A stretch of 64,000 nucleotides of DNA from the NCBI RefSeq assembly GCF_022846615.1, contig NZ_AP025637.1, positions 3,683,001 through 3,747,000 on the forward strand, in the 5' to 3' direction. Numbering within the stretch: position 1 is the stretch's first letter; the number at the start of each line of letters is the position of its first letter. Source of the DNA: Roseomonas fluvialis (GTDB taxonomy: Bacteria; Pseudomonadota; Alphaproteobacteria; Acetobacterales; Acetobacteraceae). The notes beneath the pieces were generated by a model, which had not been told where the DNA came from, did no database searches, and worked only from the letters and a program-made list of their open reading frames with translations. Position numbers and translations under genes: made by a program. Shown piece after piece: positions 15,829 to 24,304 of the stretch.

Positions 15829-17037
15829 TCACAGCGTCGCCAGGGCCACGGCCAGGCGGCAGCCGCGCTCGTATTCCGGCAGGTCGACATATTCCTTGAT
15901 CGTGTGGATCTCGTACTGGCCGGCACCGATCGTCACGGACGGCACGCCATGCTTGCCGGCGATCCAGTTCGCATCCAGTCCGCCATTTGAGAACACCAGC
16001 ACCGGTTCCATGCCCAGCGATTCCACGGCGCGCTTTGCATGGCTCACCACCGGCCCGTCCTTGGCGAGGTTGAAGGGCGGGTAGGACGGCGTGTGGGTGA
16101 AGGTGACCTCCGCCGTCGCGCCGTCGGATGCCTTCACCGCCTGCTGCGCGGTCTCGAAGGCAGTGCGGAAGCCCTCGGTAATGGCGGCGGCGAAGGCGGC
16201 CTCGGGGCTGCGCGCCTCGCCGACCAGCACGGCCAGGTCGGTCACAACGTTGGTCGCGTCACCGGCCGGCTGGCCGGGCTTGCCGCCGAAGATCCCGACA
16301 TTGCTGGTGCCGTGGCCGTCGTTCTTGACCACCTTGCCGAACCAGCCGGCCTTGTGGGCCTCGGCCAGCGCGATGGCGCCGACCAGGGTGGCGGAGATGC
16401 CTTTCTCCGGCGCCACGCCCGCGTGGGACGCGCGGCCCCTGATCTCGGCGCGCCAGTTCTCCTGGCCGACCGCGCCGATGATGAGCTCGTTCGCCAGGCG
16501 CCCATCGACGTTGAAGCCCATCTCGGCGCCGAGCAGGTCGGCGGCGACCAGCTCGCGCGCGCCATGCAGGCCGCTTTCCTCGCGCACCGTGAACAGCAGC
16601 GTGATGGGCGGGTGCGGCAGCTTATGGCGCAGCAGCGTCTCCGCCAGGTTGACCAGCAGCGCGCAGCCGGTGCGGTTGTCCCCGCCCAGCGCGGTGGTGC
16701 CGTCGGAGACGATGCGGTCGCCCTCGCGCCGCGGCTTGGCACCGGCACAGAGCGGCACGGTATCCAGGTGCGTCGAGAAGAGCATCCGCTTGCCGGGCTT
16801 CGTGCCCGGCAGGTCGACGATCAGGTTGCCGGTCTCGGTGGGCAGCGGGATGCGTTCATGCGCGGTGTCGAAGCGGATGGCGGAGGCCGGCACGCCGATC
16901 GCCTTGAGGTCCTCCACGATGGCCTCGCCGATCGCCTTCTCGTGGCCGGTCACGCCCTCGATCGCGAGGTAGCGCATCAGGCGATTGGTGGCGGCTTCGG
17001 CGTCGAGCAGGCTGGCCGGGGCGTTCGGCTGGGACAT
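15829..17037 (-). CDS. M20 family metallopeptidase (peptidase T/CPG2-like)
   Basis: A 402-residue dinuclear zinc exopeptidase. Metal-ligand motifs are in family order: STHLDTVPL (His, Asp near 95), ALGGDNRTGCA (bridging Asp near 130), TVREESGLHGA (catalytic and ligand Glu near 165), FNVDGR (Asp), and a C-terminal histidine near TIKEY. The lid domain is between about 200 and 310 (GRASHAGVAPEKG). The ATG is preceded by GAGGAAAT. It is the first gene of a probable operon with the amidase and acetyltransferase. Confidence 0.92.
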   Translation of the reverse strand: MSQPNAPASLLDAEAATNRLMRYLAIEGVTGHEKAIGEAIVEDLKAIGVPASAIRFDTAHERIPLPTETGNLIVDLPGTKPGKRMLFSTHLDTVPLCAGAKPRREGDRIVSDGTTALGGDNRTGCALLVNLAETLLRHKLPHPPITLLFTVREESGLHGARELVAADLLGAEMGFNVDGRLANELIIGAVGQENWRAEIRGRASHAGVAPEKGISATLVGAIALAEAHKAGWFGKVVKNDGHGTSNVGIFGGKPGQPAGDATNVVTDLAVLVGEARSPEAAFAAAITEGFRTAFETAQQAVKASDGATAEVTFTHTPSYPPFNLAKDGPVVSHAKRAVESLGMEPVLVFSNGGLDANWIAGKHGVPSVTIGAGQYEIHTIKEYVDLPEYERGCRLAVALATL

Positions 17038-17226
17038 GCGGATTTCCTCCTGGAGCGGCCGCGCGACGATGCGGCCGATACCGGCACCGTAGCGCGCCTG
17101 CGGCCTTCCGTCCGCAGCACACCGTCCGCCCAGTTTGCAGCGCGTTCGCATCGCGGCGGGCGCGCTGCGACGATGGGCCTGGCCAGCAGAATGGCGCAGC
17201 GGCGGGCCGGGTCCGCAGGCGTGTGA

Positions 17227-17315
17227 GGCCGCGGGCCTCGCTCGCCGGCTTGCGCAGCCGCGGGCCGCGTCAGCCGCTTCGCGCGGCCGCGGGCCGCGAC
17301 GCCCGCCGCCGCGCC
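17227..17315. repeat. Degenerate ~30-bp GC-rich tandem repeat
   Basis: About three copies of a 29-30 base unit beginning GCCGCGGGCC, in the 283-base gap between the peptidase start and the phytase-like stop. No gene is supported in this gap. Confidence 0.6.
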
Positions 17316-17320
17316 TTGTC

Positions 17321-18700
17321 TCAGCGCGCCCGCAGCAGTTCCGGCACGCGCAGCAGAATGAACTCGTTGTCGTCGGCGCGCGTCAGATGCCGCCCCGCGC
17401 TGAAGGGCAGGTTGTTGTCGTTGGCGACGATGATGTGGTCGGCATCGACCATCGCCACGTCCTCGATGGTGAAGAAGGGGAAGGTGAAGCGATCCCGCGG
17501 CGCATTCGCCGGAAGGTCGCCGCGGTGCCGCGCGAGCCCTTCGCTGTCGCGGATCGCCATCAGGTCGATATGGCCGATCTTGCGCACGAAGCCCTCGGCA
17601 TCGGTCGCGCCCAGGTCGATCAGGTAGATGCGCTTGAAGCGTGCGGGCAGCGGGAAGCAGGGGCGCTCGGCGGTGCTCTGGGTGCCCTGCGCGCAGGCGA
17701 GGCCCGGGTCGCCCTCGCCGTTGTCGCGCTCGATCACCAGGGCGCGGCGGTCGTCGATCATGTTGAAGTCGCCGATCGCCGTCGCACCGGCTTCCAGCCG
17801 GTAGCGCAGCACGCGCCCGGTCCAGGCGGCGCGCGACGTGTCGAATTCCAGGATGCGCAGGAACTGGCCCTCGGGCTGGTCGGAATTCGGCGCGAAGATC
17901 GGCTGTTCGAGCATCGCGTACAGCCGCGACCCGTCGGGCGAGGCCGCCATCCCCTCATACCCGCCCGACCGCCGCACGCGATGCGGCACGCCGGCCGTCG
18001 GGCTGGCGGGCACCGCCTGCGCCGGATGGTCGGGCGAGCGCAGCGGCTGCCCGTCCATCATGGTCTCGACCACGCGCAGCACGCGGCCCTGCGCATCGAC
18101 ATGCACCAGGTAGGGGCCGAATTCCTCGCCGATCCAGAAGCTGCCATCGGGCATGGGCTGGATCGATTCCAGGTCGAAATCCGCACCCGTCAGGAAGCGC
18201 GTGGGCGACGGGTCGGTGGTGATGTGGAACGGCACCACGCGGTTCGGGTCGGACAGGAAGATGGTCTGCAGGATCGCCACCTGGCCGGTCGCGAAATCCG
18301 GACGGACCTTGTGGAACATCAGCAGCGCGTCGTGGCTGTTGCGGCGGTTGCCGAAGCCGTTGTCGGTCAGCACCCACCAGGCGCCGGGCTCGCCGCGCAC
18401 CGGCGCGATGCCCGAAAAGCCCTGCACCGGCTGGCCCTGGAAGGGCAGCGACAGGCCGGTCGGGCGGCGGCCATGCATGGCCCCCGTATCGCCCGGCGCG
18501 CTGCCTACCTGTTCGTTGCGCAGGTTGCCCGCACCGGTGAAGCGGCCCGAGACCGCGAAGCCCGGCGGCGCGCCCTGGGGCGGGGCCACGAAGGTCGCGG
18601 CCGGCAGGATGGCATGGCCGGCGAGCGTCGCCTCGAAGCGCTGGTCAGCAAATGCTGGCGCGGCGGCGAAAAGCGCGGTGGCAAGCAGAAGGCGACGCAT
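17321..18700 (-). CDS. Secreted esterase-like/phytase-like beta-propeller protein
   Basis: A 459-residue protein of the 'esterase-like activity of phytase' family (Phytase-like domain). A signal peptide is clear: MRRLLLATALFAAAPAFA. Family motifs are GFSGIAPVRGEPGAWWVLTDNGFG near residue 90, DFDLESIQPMPDGSFWIGEEFGPYLV near 185, GYEGMAASPDGSRLYAMLEQP near 255 and a C-terminal NDNNLPFSAGR. It is probably periplasmic and may hydrolyse phosphate or ester bonds, but no member's substrate can be transferred here safely. It stands alone between a repeat-bearing gap and a small gene. Confidence 0.88.
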   Translation of the reverse strand: MRRLLLATALFAAAPAFADQRFEATLAGHAILPAATFVAPPQGAPPGFAVSGRFTGAGNLRNEQVGSAPGDTGAMHGRRPTGLSLPFQGQPVQGFSGIAPVRGEPGAWWVLTDNGFGNRRNSHDALLMFHKVRPDFATGQVAILQTIFLSDPNRVVPFHITTDPSPTRFLTGADFDLESIQPMPDGSFWIGEEFGPYLVHVDAQGRVLRVVETMMDGQPLRSPDHPAQAVPASPTAGVPHRVRRSGGYEGMAASPDGSRLYAMLEQPIFAPNSDQPEGQFLRILEFDTSRAAWTGRVLRYRLEAGATAIGDFNMIDDRRALVIERDNGEGDPGLACAQGTQSTAERPCFPLPARFKRIYLIDLGATDAEGFVRKIGHIDLMAIRDSEGLARHRGDLPANAPRDRFTFPFFTIEDVAMVDADHIIVANDNNLPFSAGRHLTRADDNEFILLRVPELLRAR

Positions 18701-18792
18701 CGGGACCCCCGTCGGTTGAGAACGGGGGGCGCTCTACAGGCGCTGCGTTGCAGCCGCGTGACGCTCGCGTGGCGGCGCGGCGAAACCGCGCC

Positions 18793-18948
18793 TCAGGTCA
18801 GGCCGAGCAGCGCCGCCTTGGTGGTCAACGCGGCCAGCATCCCCGCCGCCACCGCCGGCCCCAGGCCGAAACGCTGTGCAGCGACGAAGGCGAAGGTGCC
18901 GAGGATCAGCCCCCAGCTCGCGACCTCGCCGAAATTCACGTCAGGCAT
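18793..18948 (-). CDS. Small hydrophobic protein, 51 residues, unknown
   Basis: ATG preceded by a good ribosome site (GGGAGG, six bases away) opens a 51-residue frame beginning MPDVNFGEVASWGL, with hydrophobic segments LILGTFAFVAA and AVAAGMLAALTTKAALLGL. It looks like a one- or two-helix membrane peptide. It lies 92 bases upstream of the phytase-like gene on the same strand. I do not recognise a family. Confidence 0.55.
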   Translation of the reverse strand: MPDVNFGEVASWGLILGTFAFVAAQRFGLGPAVAAGMLAALTTKAALLGLT

Positions 18949-19018
18949 GGCGACCTCCCGCGGCTTGCGCGGCGGGCATCATGGCCCTGCGCCGACCGGC
19001 GCGCCAGGAAATCCCGCG

Positions 19019-19738
19019 TCAGCCCCGCAGTTCCGCCAGGCCCCGCTTCGGCCGCCCGTCCGGGCTGAAATTCGCGTCCGCAAGCCAGGCCAGCATGGCA
19101 TCCCGGCGCGACGGCCATTCCGCCGCCAGGATCGAGAACCAGGCCGTGCTGCGCACCCGCCCCTTCACCACCAGCAGGTCCCGCAGCGTGCCTTCATAGG
19201 TGAAGCCGAGCCGGGCGGCTGCCTTGCGGGAGGGCATGTTCAGCGCATTGCACTTCCAGGTCAGCCGCCGGTAGCCGAGGTCGTCCATGGCATGGCGCAT
19301 CAGCAGGAACATCGCCTCGGTGGCCGCGCGCGTGCGCTGCATGCGCGGCGAGAACCAGATGTTGCCGATCTCGATGTGCGCATGCGCCGGGTGGATCTCC
19401 ATCAGCGTCAGCCAGCCATCCGCCGTCCCGGTCGCATGCGGGCGCACCGCCCAGGCCATCGGGTCGTGGGTGGCGGCGAAGGCCGCGACATGGGCGCGCA
19501 TCGCCTCCTCGGTCGCGAAGGGGCCGGCGCCGAGGTAGGCCCAGGACGCCTCGGCCGGCTGGCCCTGTGCGGCGCGGAACAATTCGGACGCATGGCGCAC
19601 ATGCAGCGGTTCGAGGTCCACCGACCCGCCGCGATGCGGCACGCGGGCGGGCAGCGGGCGCGGCGTGGCATCGACCAGCGGGCCGACGGGCGGATCGGTG
19701 TCGGGGTCGAAGGGCACGCCCTCGGGCAGGTCGGTCAT
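19019..19738 (-). CDS. GNAT N-acetyltransferase, RimJ/RimL-like
   Basis: A 239-residue acetyltransferase. N-terminal residues 1-45 form a proline-rich lead into VDLEPLHVRHASELFRA. The fold continues with IEIGNIWFSPRMQRTRAATEA near 145 (acetyl-CoA loop), and WKCNALNMPSRKAAARLGFTYEGTLRD near 180, the RimJ/L-type signature. Members acetylate protein N-termini, polyamines or antibiotics; the target here is unknown. Start at ATG 19738, since upstream in-frame codons run into the divergent fpr promoter. Confidence 0.9.
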   Translation of the reverse strand: MTDLPEGVPFDPDTDPPVGPLVDATPRPLPARVPHRGGSVDLEPLHVRHASELFRAAQGQPAEASWAYLGAGPFATEEAMRAHVAAFAATHDPMAWAVRPHATGTADGWLTLMEIHPAHAHIEIGNIWFSPRMQRTRAATEAMFLLMRHAMDDLGYRRLTWKCNALNMPSRKAAARLGFTYEGTLRDLLVVKGRVRSTAWFSILAAEWPSRRDAMLAWLADANFSPDGRPKRGLAELRG

Positions 19739-19778
19739 GCGCCGCAGGAGAGACCGCGTCGCCGCCGTGCGCAAGCAC

Positions 19779-19814
19779 CCCGCGGTTTCCTGTTGCCCCG
19801 CGCTTTCCTGTTGC
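19779..19814. repeat. Two tandem 18-bp direct repeats in the fpr promoter region
   Basis: CCCGCGGTTTCCTGTTGC is followed immediately by CCCGCGCTTTCCTGTTGC (17 of 18 identical), ending 33 bases before the fpr ATG and 40 bases from the divergent acetyltransferase start. Tandem promoter repeats can be activator sites; no factor is identified. Confidence 0.6.
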
Positions 19815-19847
19815 ACAGCCTGACGCAGCGCAGCACAACCCCCCGCC

Positions 19848-20660
19848 ATGAACGACGCGATCCTCCCCGTAGCCCGCCCCGCCATCCCGGCCGCCTATTT
19901 CGGCGAGCATGTGACCTGGGTGCACCACTGGACCGAACGCCTGTTCTCCTTCCGCTGCACGCGCGACCCCGCCCTGCGCTTCCGCGCCGGCGAATTCGCC
20001 ATGATCGGCCTGATGGTGGACGGCAAGCCGCTGGTGCGCGCCTATTCCATGGCAAGCCCCACTTGGGACGAGGAACTGGAATTCCTGTCCATCAAGGTGC
20101 AGGACGGGCCGCTCACGTCCCGCCTGCAGCATGTGCGTGTCGGCGACCAGGTGCTGATCGGGCGCAAGCCCACCGGCACGCTGGTGACCGACAACCTCAG
20201 GCCGGGCCGCACGCTGTGGCTGCTCGCGACCGGCACCGGGCTCGCCCCCTTCCTGTCGCTGGCGCGCGAACCGGATGTGTATGAGCGCTACGAGACGGTG
20301 GTGGTCGCGCATACCGTGCGCCAAGTGAACGAACTCGCGCACCGCGCGTTGTTCGAACGCGACCTTCCCGCGCATGAATTCCTCGGCGAGATCGTGGCCG
20401 GCAAGCTGCGCTACTATCCCTCCGTCACGCGCGAACCCTTCGCCACCCAGGGCCGCATCACCGACCTGATCGAGACGGGGCGGATCTTCACGGACCTCGA
20501 CCTGCCGCCGCTCGACCCCGCGCATGACCGCGTGATGCTCTGCGGGTCCGAGGACATGAACCGCGACTGCAAGGCCATGCTGGAGGCGCGCGGGTTCGAG
20601 GAAGGGTCGAACAATGCGCCGGGCACCTACGTGGTCGAGAAGGCCTTCGTAACGAAGTAG
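19848..20660 (+). CDS. fpr: Ferredoxin/flavodoxin--NADP(+) reductase
   Basis: A 270-residue FAD enzyme passing electrons between NADPH and ferredoxin or flavodoxin. FAD-binding RAYSMAS lies near residue 63, the NADP-binding GTGLAPFLSLAR near 128, and LCGSEDMNRDCKAML near 225. The C-terminus ends YVVEKAFVTK, close to the bacterial subclass I pattern. Length and motifs match Fpr of alphaproteobacteria, which supports oxidative-stress defence and iron-sulfur cluster work. Two 18-bp direct repeats sit in its upstream region. Confidence 0.95.
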   Translation: MNDAILPVARPAIPAAYFGEHVTWVHHWTERLFSFRCTRDPALRFRAGEFAMIGLMVDGKPLVRAYSMASPTWDEELEFLSIKVQDGPLTSRLQHVRVGDQVLIGRKPTGTLVTDNLRPGRTLWLLATGTGLAPFLSLAREPDVYERYETVVVAHTVRQVNELAHRALFERDLPAHEFLGEIVAGKLRYYPSVTREPFATQGRITDLIETGRIFTDLDLPPLDPAHDRVMLCGSEDMNRDCKAMLEARGFEEGSNNAPGTYVVEKAFVTK

Positions 20661-20815
20661 CGGCGCCGGCGCGCAGGCGGACAGAAAACGCAGTCGCAGG
20701 ACGAATCGCGCCACTGTTTTGGTTGCACGTGCCGCGTCGGTCGCATAAGGGGCTTGCAGTCACAACAAGCGCCGGATCGCTCCAGAAGGTGCGACCGGCC
20801 GTCCGGGAGGACTGC

Positions 20816-21937
20816 ATGACCGAGACCAAGTCGCCAGTGCCGGCACGTCGTGGATTGCTGAAGGCCGCGGCAGCGGGTGCCGCCGCCACAGCCGTACTGG
20901 CAACGCCGGGCGTCAGCCGCGCGCAGACCGTGACGTGGCGTTTCCAGTCCACCTGGCCGCAGCGCGATATCTTCCACGAATTCGCCGGTGACTTCGTGAC
21001 GCGCGTGAACGCCATGGCCGGTGGCCGGCTGCGCATGGAACTGCTGGCCGCAGGTGCCGTGGTCGGCGCCTTCCAGCTGATCGACGCGGTCTCCGCCGGC
21101 ACGCTCGATGGCGGGCATGGCGTGTCGGCCTATTGGTTCGGCAAGAACAAGGCGTTCAGCCTGTTCGGCACGCCACCGGCCTGGTTCTACGACGCCAATT
21201 CCTACCTGGCATGGTTCTACTACGGCGGCGGCGAGGCGCTGTACAACGAGCTCATCGGCCAGGTGCTGCGCGTCAACGTGGTCGGCTTCCAGACCGGGCC
21301 GATGCCCACCCAGCCGCTCGGGTGGTTCAAGAACCCCATCACGAACGCCGAGCAGATGCGCGGCCTGAAGTACCGCACCGTCGGCCTCGCGACTGACCTG
21401 TTCAATTCCATGGGCGCGGCCGTCACGGCCCTGCCGGGTGGCGAGATCGTGCCCGCGCTGGAACGCGGCGTGATCGACGGCGCCGAGTTCAACAACCCGT
21501 CCTCGGACCGCGTGCTCGGCTTCCCGGACGTGGCCAAGAACTACATGATCCAGTCGTACCACCAGAACACCGAGACCTTCGAGGTCCTGCTGAACAAGGG
21601 CAAGTTCGACGCCCTGCCGAACGAACTGAAGGCAGTGATCCGCCACTCCGCGGAGGCGGCGTCGGCCGACATGTCGTGGAAGCAGCAGCTGCGCTACCCC
21701 AACGACCTGCTCGAGATGGCGCAGCGCCAGGGTGTGAACGTGCAGGTCACGCCGCGCCCGGTGCTCGATGCGCAGCTGCGCGCCTGGGACGGCGTGATCC
21801 GCAACCTCGAAGCCGATCCCTTCTTCAAGAAGGTGACCGACAGCCAGCGCGAATGGTGCCGCCGCGTCAGCGCCTTCTACCTGCGCTACCAGGCCAGCCC
21901 GGCGCTGGCCTACAACCACTTCTTCGCACGCGGCTGA
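20816..21937 (+). CDS. dctP: TRAP transporter substrate-binding protein, TakP/DctP-like
   Basis: A 373-residue periplasmic binding protein. Start at ATG 20816 after GGGAGG; the N-terminus carries a twin-arginine signal (ARRGLLKAAAAGAAATAVLA, cleavage after SRA). The mature part shows FQSTWPQRDIFHEFA, YGGGEALYNEL, GWFKNPITNAEQMRGLKYRTVG (the DctP ligand-arginine region) and PGGEIVPALERGVIDGAEF. Order and spacing resemble TakP, which binds 2-oxo acids as a dimer. A strong hairpin follows the gene, then both permease subunits, so the binding protein can be made in excess. Confidence 0.93.
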   Translation: MTETKSPVPARRGLLKAAAAGAAATAVLATPGVSRAQTVTWRFQSTWPQRDIFHEFAGDFVTRVNAMAGGRLRMELLAAGAVVGAFQLIDAVSAGTLDGGHGVSAYWFGKNKAFSLFGTPPAWFYDANSYLAWFYYGGGEALYNELIGQVLRVNVVGFQTGPMPTQPLGWFKNPITNAEQMRGLKYRTVGLATDLFNSMGAAVTALPGGEIVPALERGVIDGAEFNNPSSDRVLGFPDVAKNYMIQSYHQNTETFEVLLNKGKFDALPNELKAVIRHSAEAASADMSWKQQLRYPNDLLEMAQRQGVNVQVTPRPVLDAQLRAWDGVIRNLEADPFFKKVTDSQREWCRRVSAFYLRYQASPALAYNHFFARG

Positions 21938-21956
21938 ACCGCGCGGCGGATCGCGG

Positions 21957-21985
21957 CGCCCGCCCCGGTAGGACCGGGGCGGGCG
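21957..21985 (+). terminator. Strong hairpin between dctP and dctQ
   Basis: Perfect 13-bp stem (CGCCCGCCCCGGT and complement) with a three-base loop, 20 bases after the dctP stop and followed by TTCGT. Likely partial termination or 3' end protection of the binding-protein message. Confidence 0.65.
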
Positions 21986-21999
21986 TTCGTGCGACTGGG

Positions 22000-22100
22000 G
22001 CATGTTCCGTTCGCCAACGCTCACGGTACACGCTCTAGCCTGTTGTTTGTGCGAGCATCCTTGTCCGTCCAGGCGAACCCGCCCGGATGGATGATGCTCT
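22000..22100 (+). repeat. Intergenic stem-loop repeat, copy A (upstream of dctQ)
   Basis: About 100 bases resembling copy B at 22768-22870. Shared blocks include CCGTTCGC, CGCTCT..AGCC, TTGTTT, GCGAGCATCC and GATGCTCT. The 3' half folds into a hairpin closed by GAGCATC/GATGCTC. Its tip arms, CCAGGCG and CGCCCGG, differ in sequence from copy B yet still largely pair. Confidence 0.75.
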
Positions 22101-22114
22101 CGGGGAGCGATCGA

Positions 22115-22768
22115 ATGGGGCTGCAATCCGTCCTGCTCGGCATCGACAGGCTCAGCGCCTTCATGGGCAAGGCCTTCGCCTGGTGCATCATCGCGCTCAC
22201 CGGCGTGGTCGTGTACGAGATCGTCATGCGCTACGCGTTCCGCGCACCGACGTCCTGGGCCTACGACGTCTCGTACATGCTGTACGGCGCGCTGTTCATG
22301 ATGGCCGGTGCCTACGCGCTGTCGCGCAACGGGCATGTGCGCGGGGACTTCCTGTACCGCAACTTCCGGCCGGTGAACCAGGCGCGGCTCGACCTGGTGC
22401 TGTACGTGCTGTTCTTCTTCCCGGCGATCTTCGCCTTCATGATTTCGGGCTGGAGCTTCGCGCACATCTCGTTCCTGCAGAACGAACGCTCGATGTTCAG
22501 CCCGACGGGGCCGGTGATCTGGCCCTTCAAGTTTCTTATTCCGATCGTGGGCGTGCTGCTGCTGCTGCAAGGCGTGGTCGAGGTGGTGCGTTGCATCCGC
22601 TGCATCCGCACCGGCGCCTGGCCCGAACGCCTGTCGGATGTCGAGGAACTCGAACAGCAGATCCTCGCCGCCGCCGCCGCGCGCGACCCCGAGGAACTGG
22701 CGCGCGAGATCGCGCGCACCGGTCACATTCCAGGCGAACGCGCCGGCGACGAACACACCGGGCGCTAG
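22115..22768 (+). CDS. dctQ: TRAP transporter small permease, DctQ type
   Basis: A 217-residue four-helix subunit. Start at ATG 22115, seven bases after GGGGAG. Helices are visible at AFAWCIIALTGVVVYEIVMRY, MLYGALFMMAGAYALS, LVLYVLFFFPAIFAFMISGW and FLIPIVGVLLLLQGVVEVV. The TSWAYDVSYMLYG and GHVRGDFLY motifs are typical of DctQ. A longer than usual charged C-terminal tail (ERLSDVEELEQQILAAAAARD) follows. The gene is bracketed on both sides by copies of the same 100-base stem-loop repeat; the stop codon touches copy B. Confidence 0.92.
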   Translation: MGLQSVLLGIDRLSAFMGKAFAWCIIALTGVVVYEIVMRYAFRAPTSWAYDVSYMLYGALFMMAGAYALSRNGHVRGDFLYRNFRPVNQARLDLVLYVLFFFPAIFAFMISGWSFAHISFLQNERSMFSPTGPVIWPFKFLIPIVGVLLLLQGVVEVVRCIRCIRTGAWPERLSDVEELEQQILAAAAARDPEELAREIARTGHIPGERAGDEHTGR

Positions 22769-22870
22769 AGCGTATGCCGTTCGCAAGGGCACACGTCATG
22801 CTCTCCAGCCTTTTGTTTTCGCGAGCATCCCTATCCGGCCAAACGAGTCCGTTTGGGCGGGTGATGCTCT
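22768..22870 (+). repeat. Intergenic stem-loop repeat, copy B (between dctQ and dctM)
   Basis: Second copy in the same orientation, 768 bases from copy A. The hairpin is closed by GAGCATC (22823-22829) and GATGCTC (22863-22869). Its tip is a perfect CCAAACG/CGTTTGG stem with loop AGTC. A dctM ribosome site is placed just after. Confidence 0.75.
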
Positions 22871-22884
22871 AGGACCAGACAGAC

Positions 22885-24297
22885 ATGACCGACGGCGCGT
22901 TGGGGCTCACGCAGCTCTTCCTGTTCCTGATCTTCATCATGCTGGGCTTCCCGATCGCCTTCACGCTGATGGCGATGGGGTTGTTCTTCGGCTACCTCGG
23001 GATGCAGGAACGCATCTTCGACCTGCTGGTGCAGCGCACCTATGCGGTGATGTCGAACGACGTGCTGATCAGCGTGCCGCTCTTCGTGCTGATGGGCTAC
23101 GTGATCGAACGGGCGAACATCCTCGACCGGCTGTTCCGCTCGCTGCAGATGGCCTCGGGCAATATTCCCGGGTCGCTGGCGGTGGCCACGCTCGCGACCT
23201 GCGCGCTGTTCGCGACCGCCACGGGCATCGTGGGTGCCGTCGTCACGCTGATGGGGCTGCTGGCCTTCCCGGCCATGCTGCGCGCGGGTTACGACGTGAA
23301 GCTCGCCGCCGGCGTGATCTGCGCGGGCGGGTGCCTCGGCATCCTGATCCCGCCGTCGATCATGCTGATCCTGTTCGGCGCCACGGCCGGCGTTTCGGTC
23401 GTGCAGCTCTATGCGGCGGCCTTCATTCCCGGTGTGATGCTGGCGGGGCTGTACATCCTGTATGCGATCGGCATCGCCATCGTGAAGCCGTCCGTCGCGC
23501 CGCGCCTGCCGCCCGAGGAAGTGAACGTCCCCTTCGGCACCATCCTGCTGTCGCTGCTGACGTCGTTCCTGCCGCTTGCGGCACTGATCGGCGTGGTGCT
23601 CGGGTCGATCCTGATGGGCCTCGCGACACCGTCGGAAGCGGCGGCGATGGGCTCGCTCGGGTCGATTCTGCTGGCGCTCGTGTACCGGTCCTTCAGCTGG
23701 GCGAAGCTGCGCGAGAGCGTCTACCTGACCGCCCGCACCTCGGCGATGGTGTGCTGGCTGTTCGTGGGCAGCGCGATCTTCTCCTCGGTGTTCGGCTACC
23801 TGGGCGGGCAGGAGCTGGTGGAGCAGTTCTTCAAGTCGCTGCCGCTCAACACGCTGACCTTCATGCTGCTGGCACAGGCGCTGATCTTCGTGCTGGGCTG
23901 GCCGCTCGAATGGACCGAGATCATCGTGATCTTCGTGCCGATCTTCTTGCCGCTGCTGGATGATTTCGGCGTCGACCCGCTGTTCTTCGGCGTGCTGGTG
24001 GCGCTCAACCTGCAGACGTCGTTCCTGTCGCCGCCCGTCGCCATGGCCGCCTTCTACCTCAAGGGCGTGGCCCCCAAGCATGTGCGACTCGAGGACATAT
24101 TCCGCGGCTGCATGCCCTTCATCTACATCGTCATCTTCACCATGGTCTGCGTCTATGTCTTTCCGGGCATCGTCACCTGGCTGCCGTCGTATCTGTACGA
24201 CGTGCCGCAGACCGGCGGGTCAGGGGCGGATGTGCTGGCACCGCCGACCGGTGGCTTCCAGGTGGATGACGCACCGCAATTGCCATCGTTGAACTGA
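22885..24297 (+). CDS. dctM: TRAP transporter large permease, DctM type
   Basis: A 470-residue membrane subunit that carries the substrate with sodium. About a dozen hydrophobic segments are visible, with family motifs GFPIAFTLMAMG, VPLFVLMGYVIERANI, GGCLGILIPPSIMLILFG near residue 150, ATPSEAAAMGSLG near 250, and LNLQTSFLSPPVAMAAFYLKG near 370. The C-terminal 40 residues (GGSGADVLAPPTGGFQ) form an extra soluble tail. It follows repeat copy B and is seven bases from the hydratase-like gene, so all four genes form one operon. Confidence 0.95.
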   Translation: MTDGALGLTQLFLFLIFIMLGFPIAFTLMAMGLFFGYLGMQERIFDLLVQRTYAVMSNDVLISVPLFVLMGYVIERANILDRLFRSLQMASGNIPGSLAVATLATCALFATATGIVGAVVTLMGLLAFPAMLRAGYDVKLAAGVICAGGCLGILIPPSIMLILFGATAGVSVVQLYAAAFIPGVMLAGLYILYAIGIAIVKPSVAPRLPPEEVNVPFGTILLSLLTSFLPLAALIGVVLGSILMGLATPSEAAAMGSLGSILLALVYRSFSWAKLRESVYLTARTSAMVCWLFVGSAIFSSVFGYLGGQELVEQFFKSLPLNTLTFMLLAQALIFVLGWPLEWTEIIVIFVPIFLPLLDDFGVDPLFFGVLVALNLQTSFLSPPVAMAAFYLKGVAPKHVRLEDIFRGCMPFIYIVIFTMVCVYVFPGIVTWLPSYLYDVPQTGGSGADVLAPPTGGFQVDDAPQLPSLN

Positions 24298-24304
24298 ACG
24301 CCGC

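Noticed and set aside
17135-20284. About 1050-codon plus-strand frame across the phytase-like and acetyltransferase genes
   Set aside because: Covers several well-supported minus-strand genes and shows no domain of its own.
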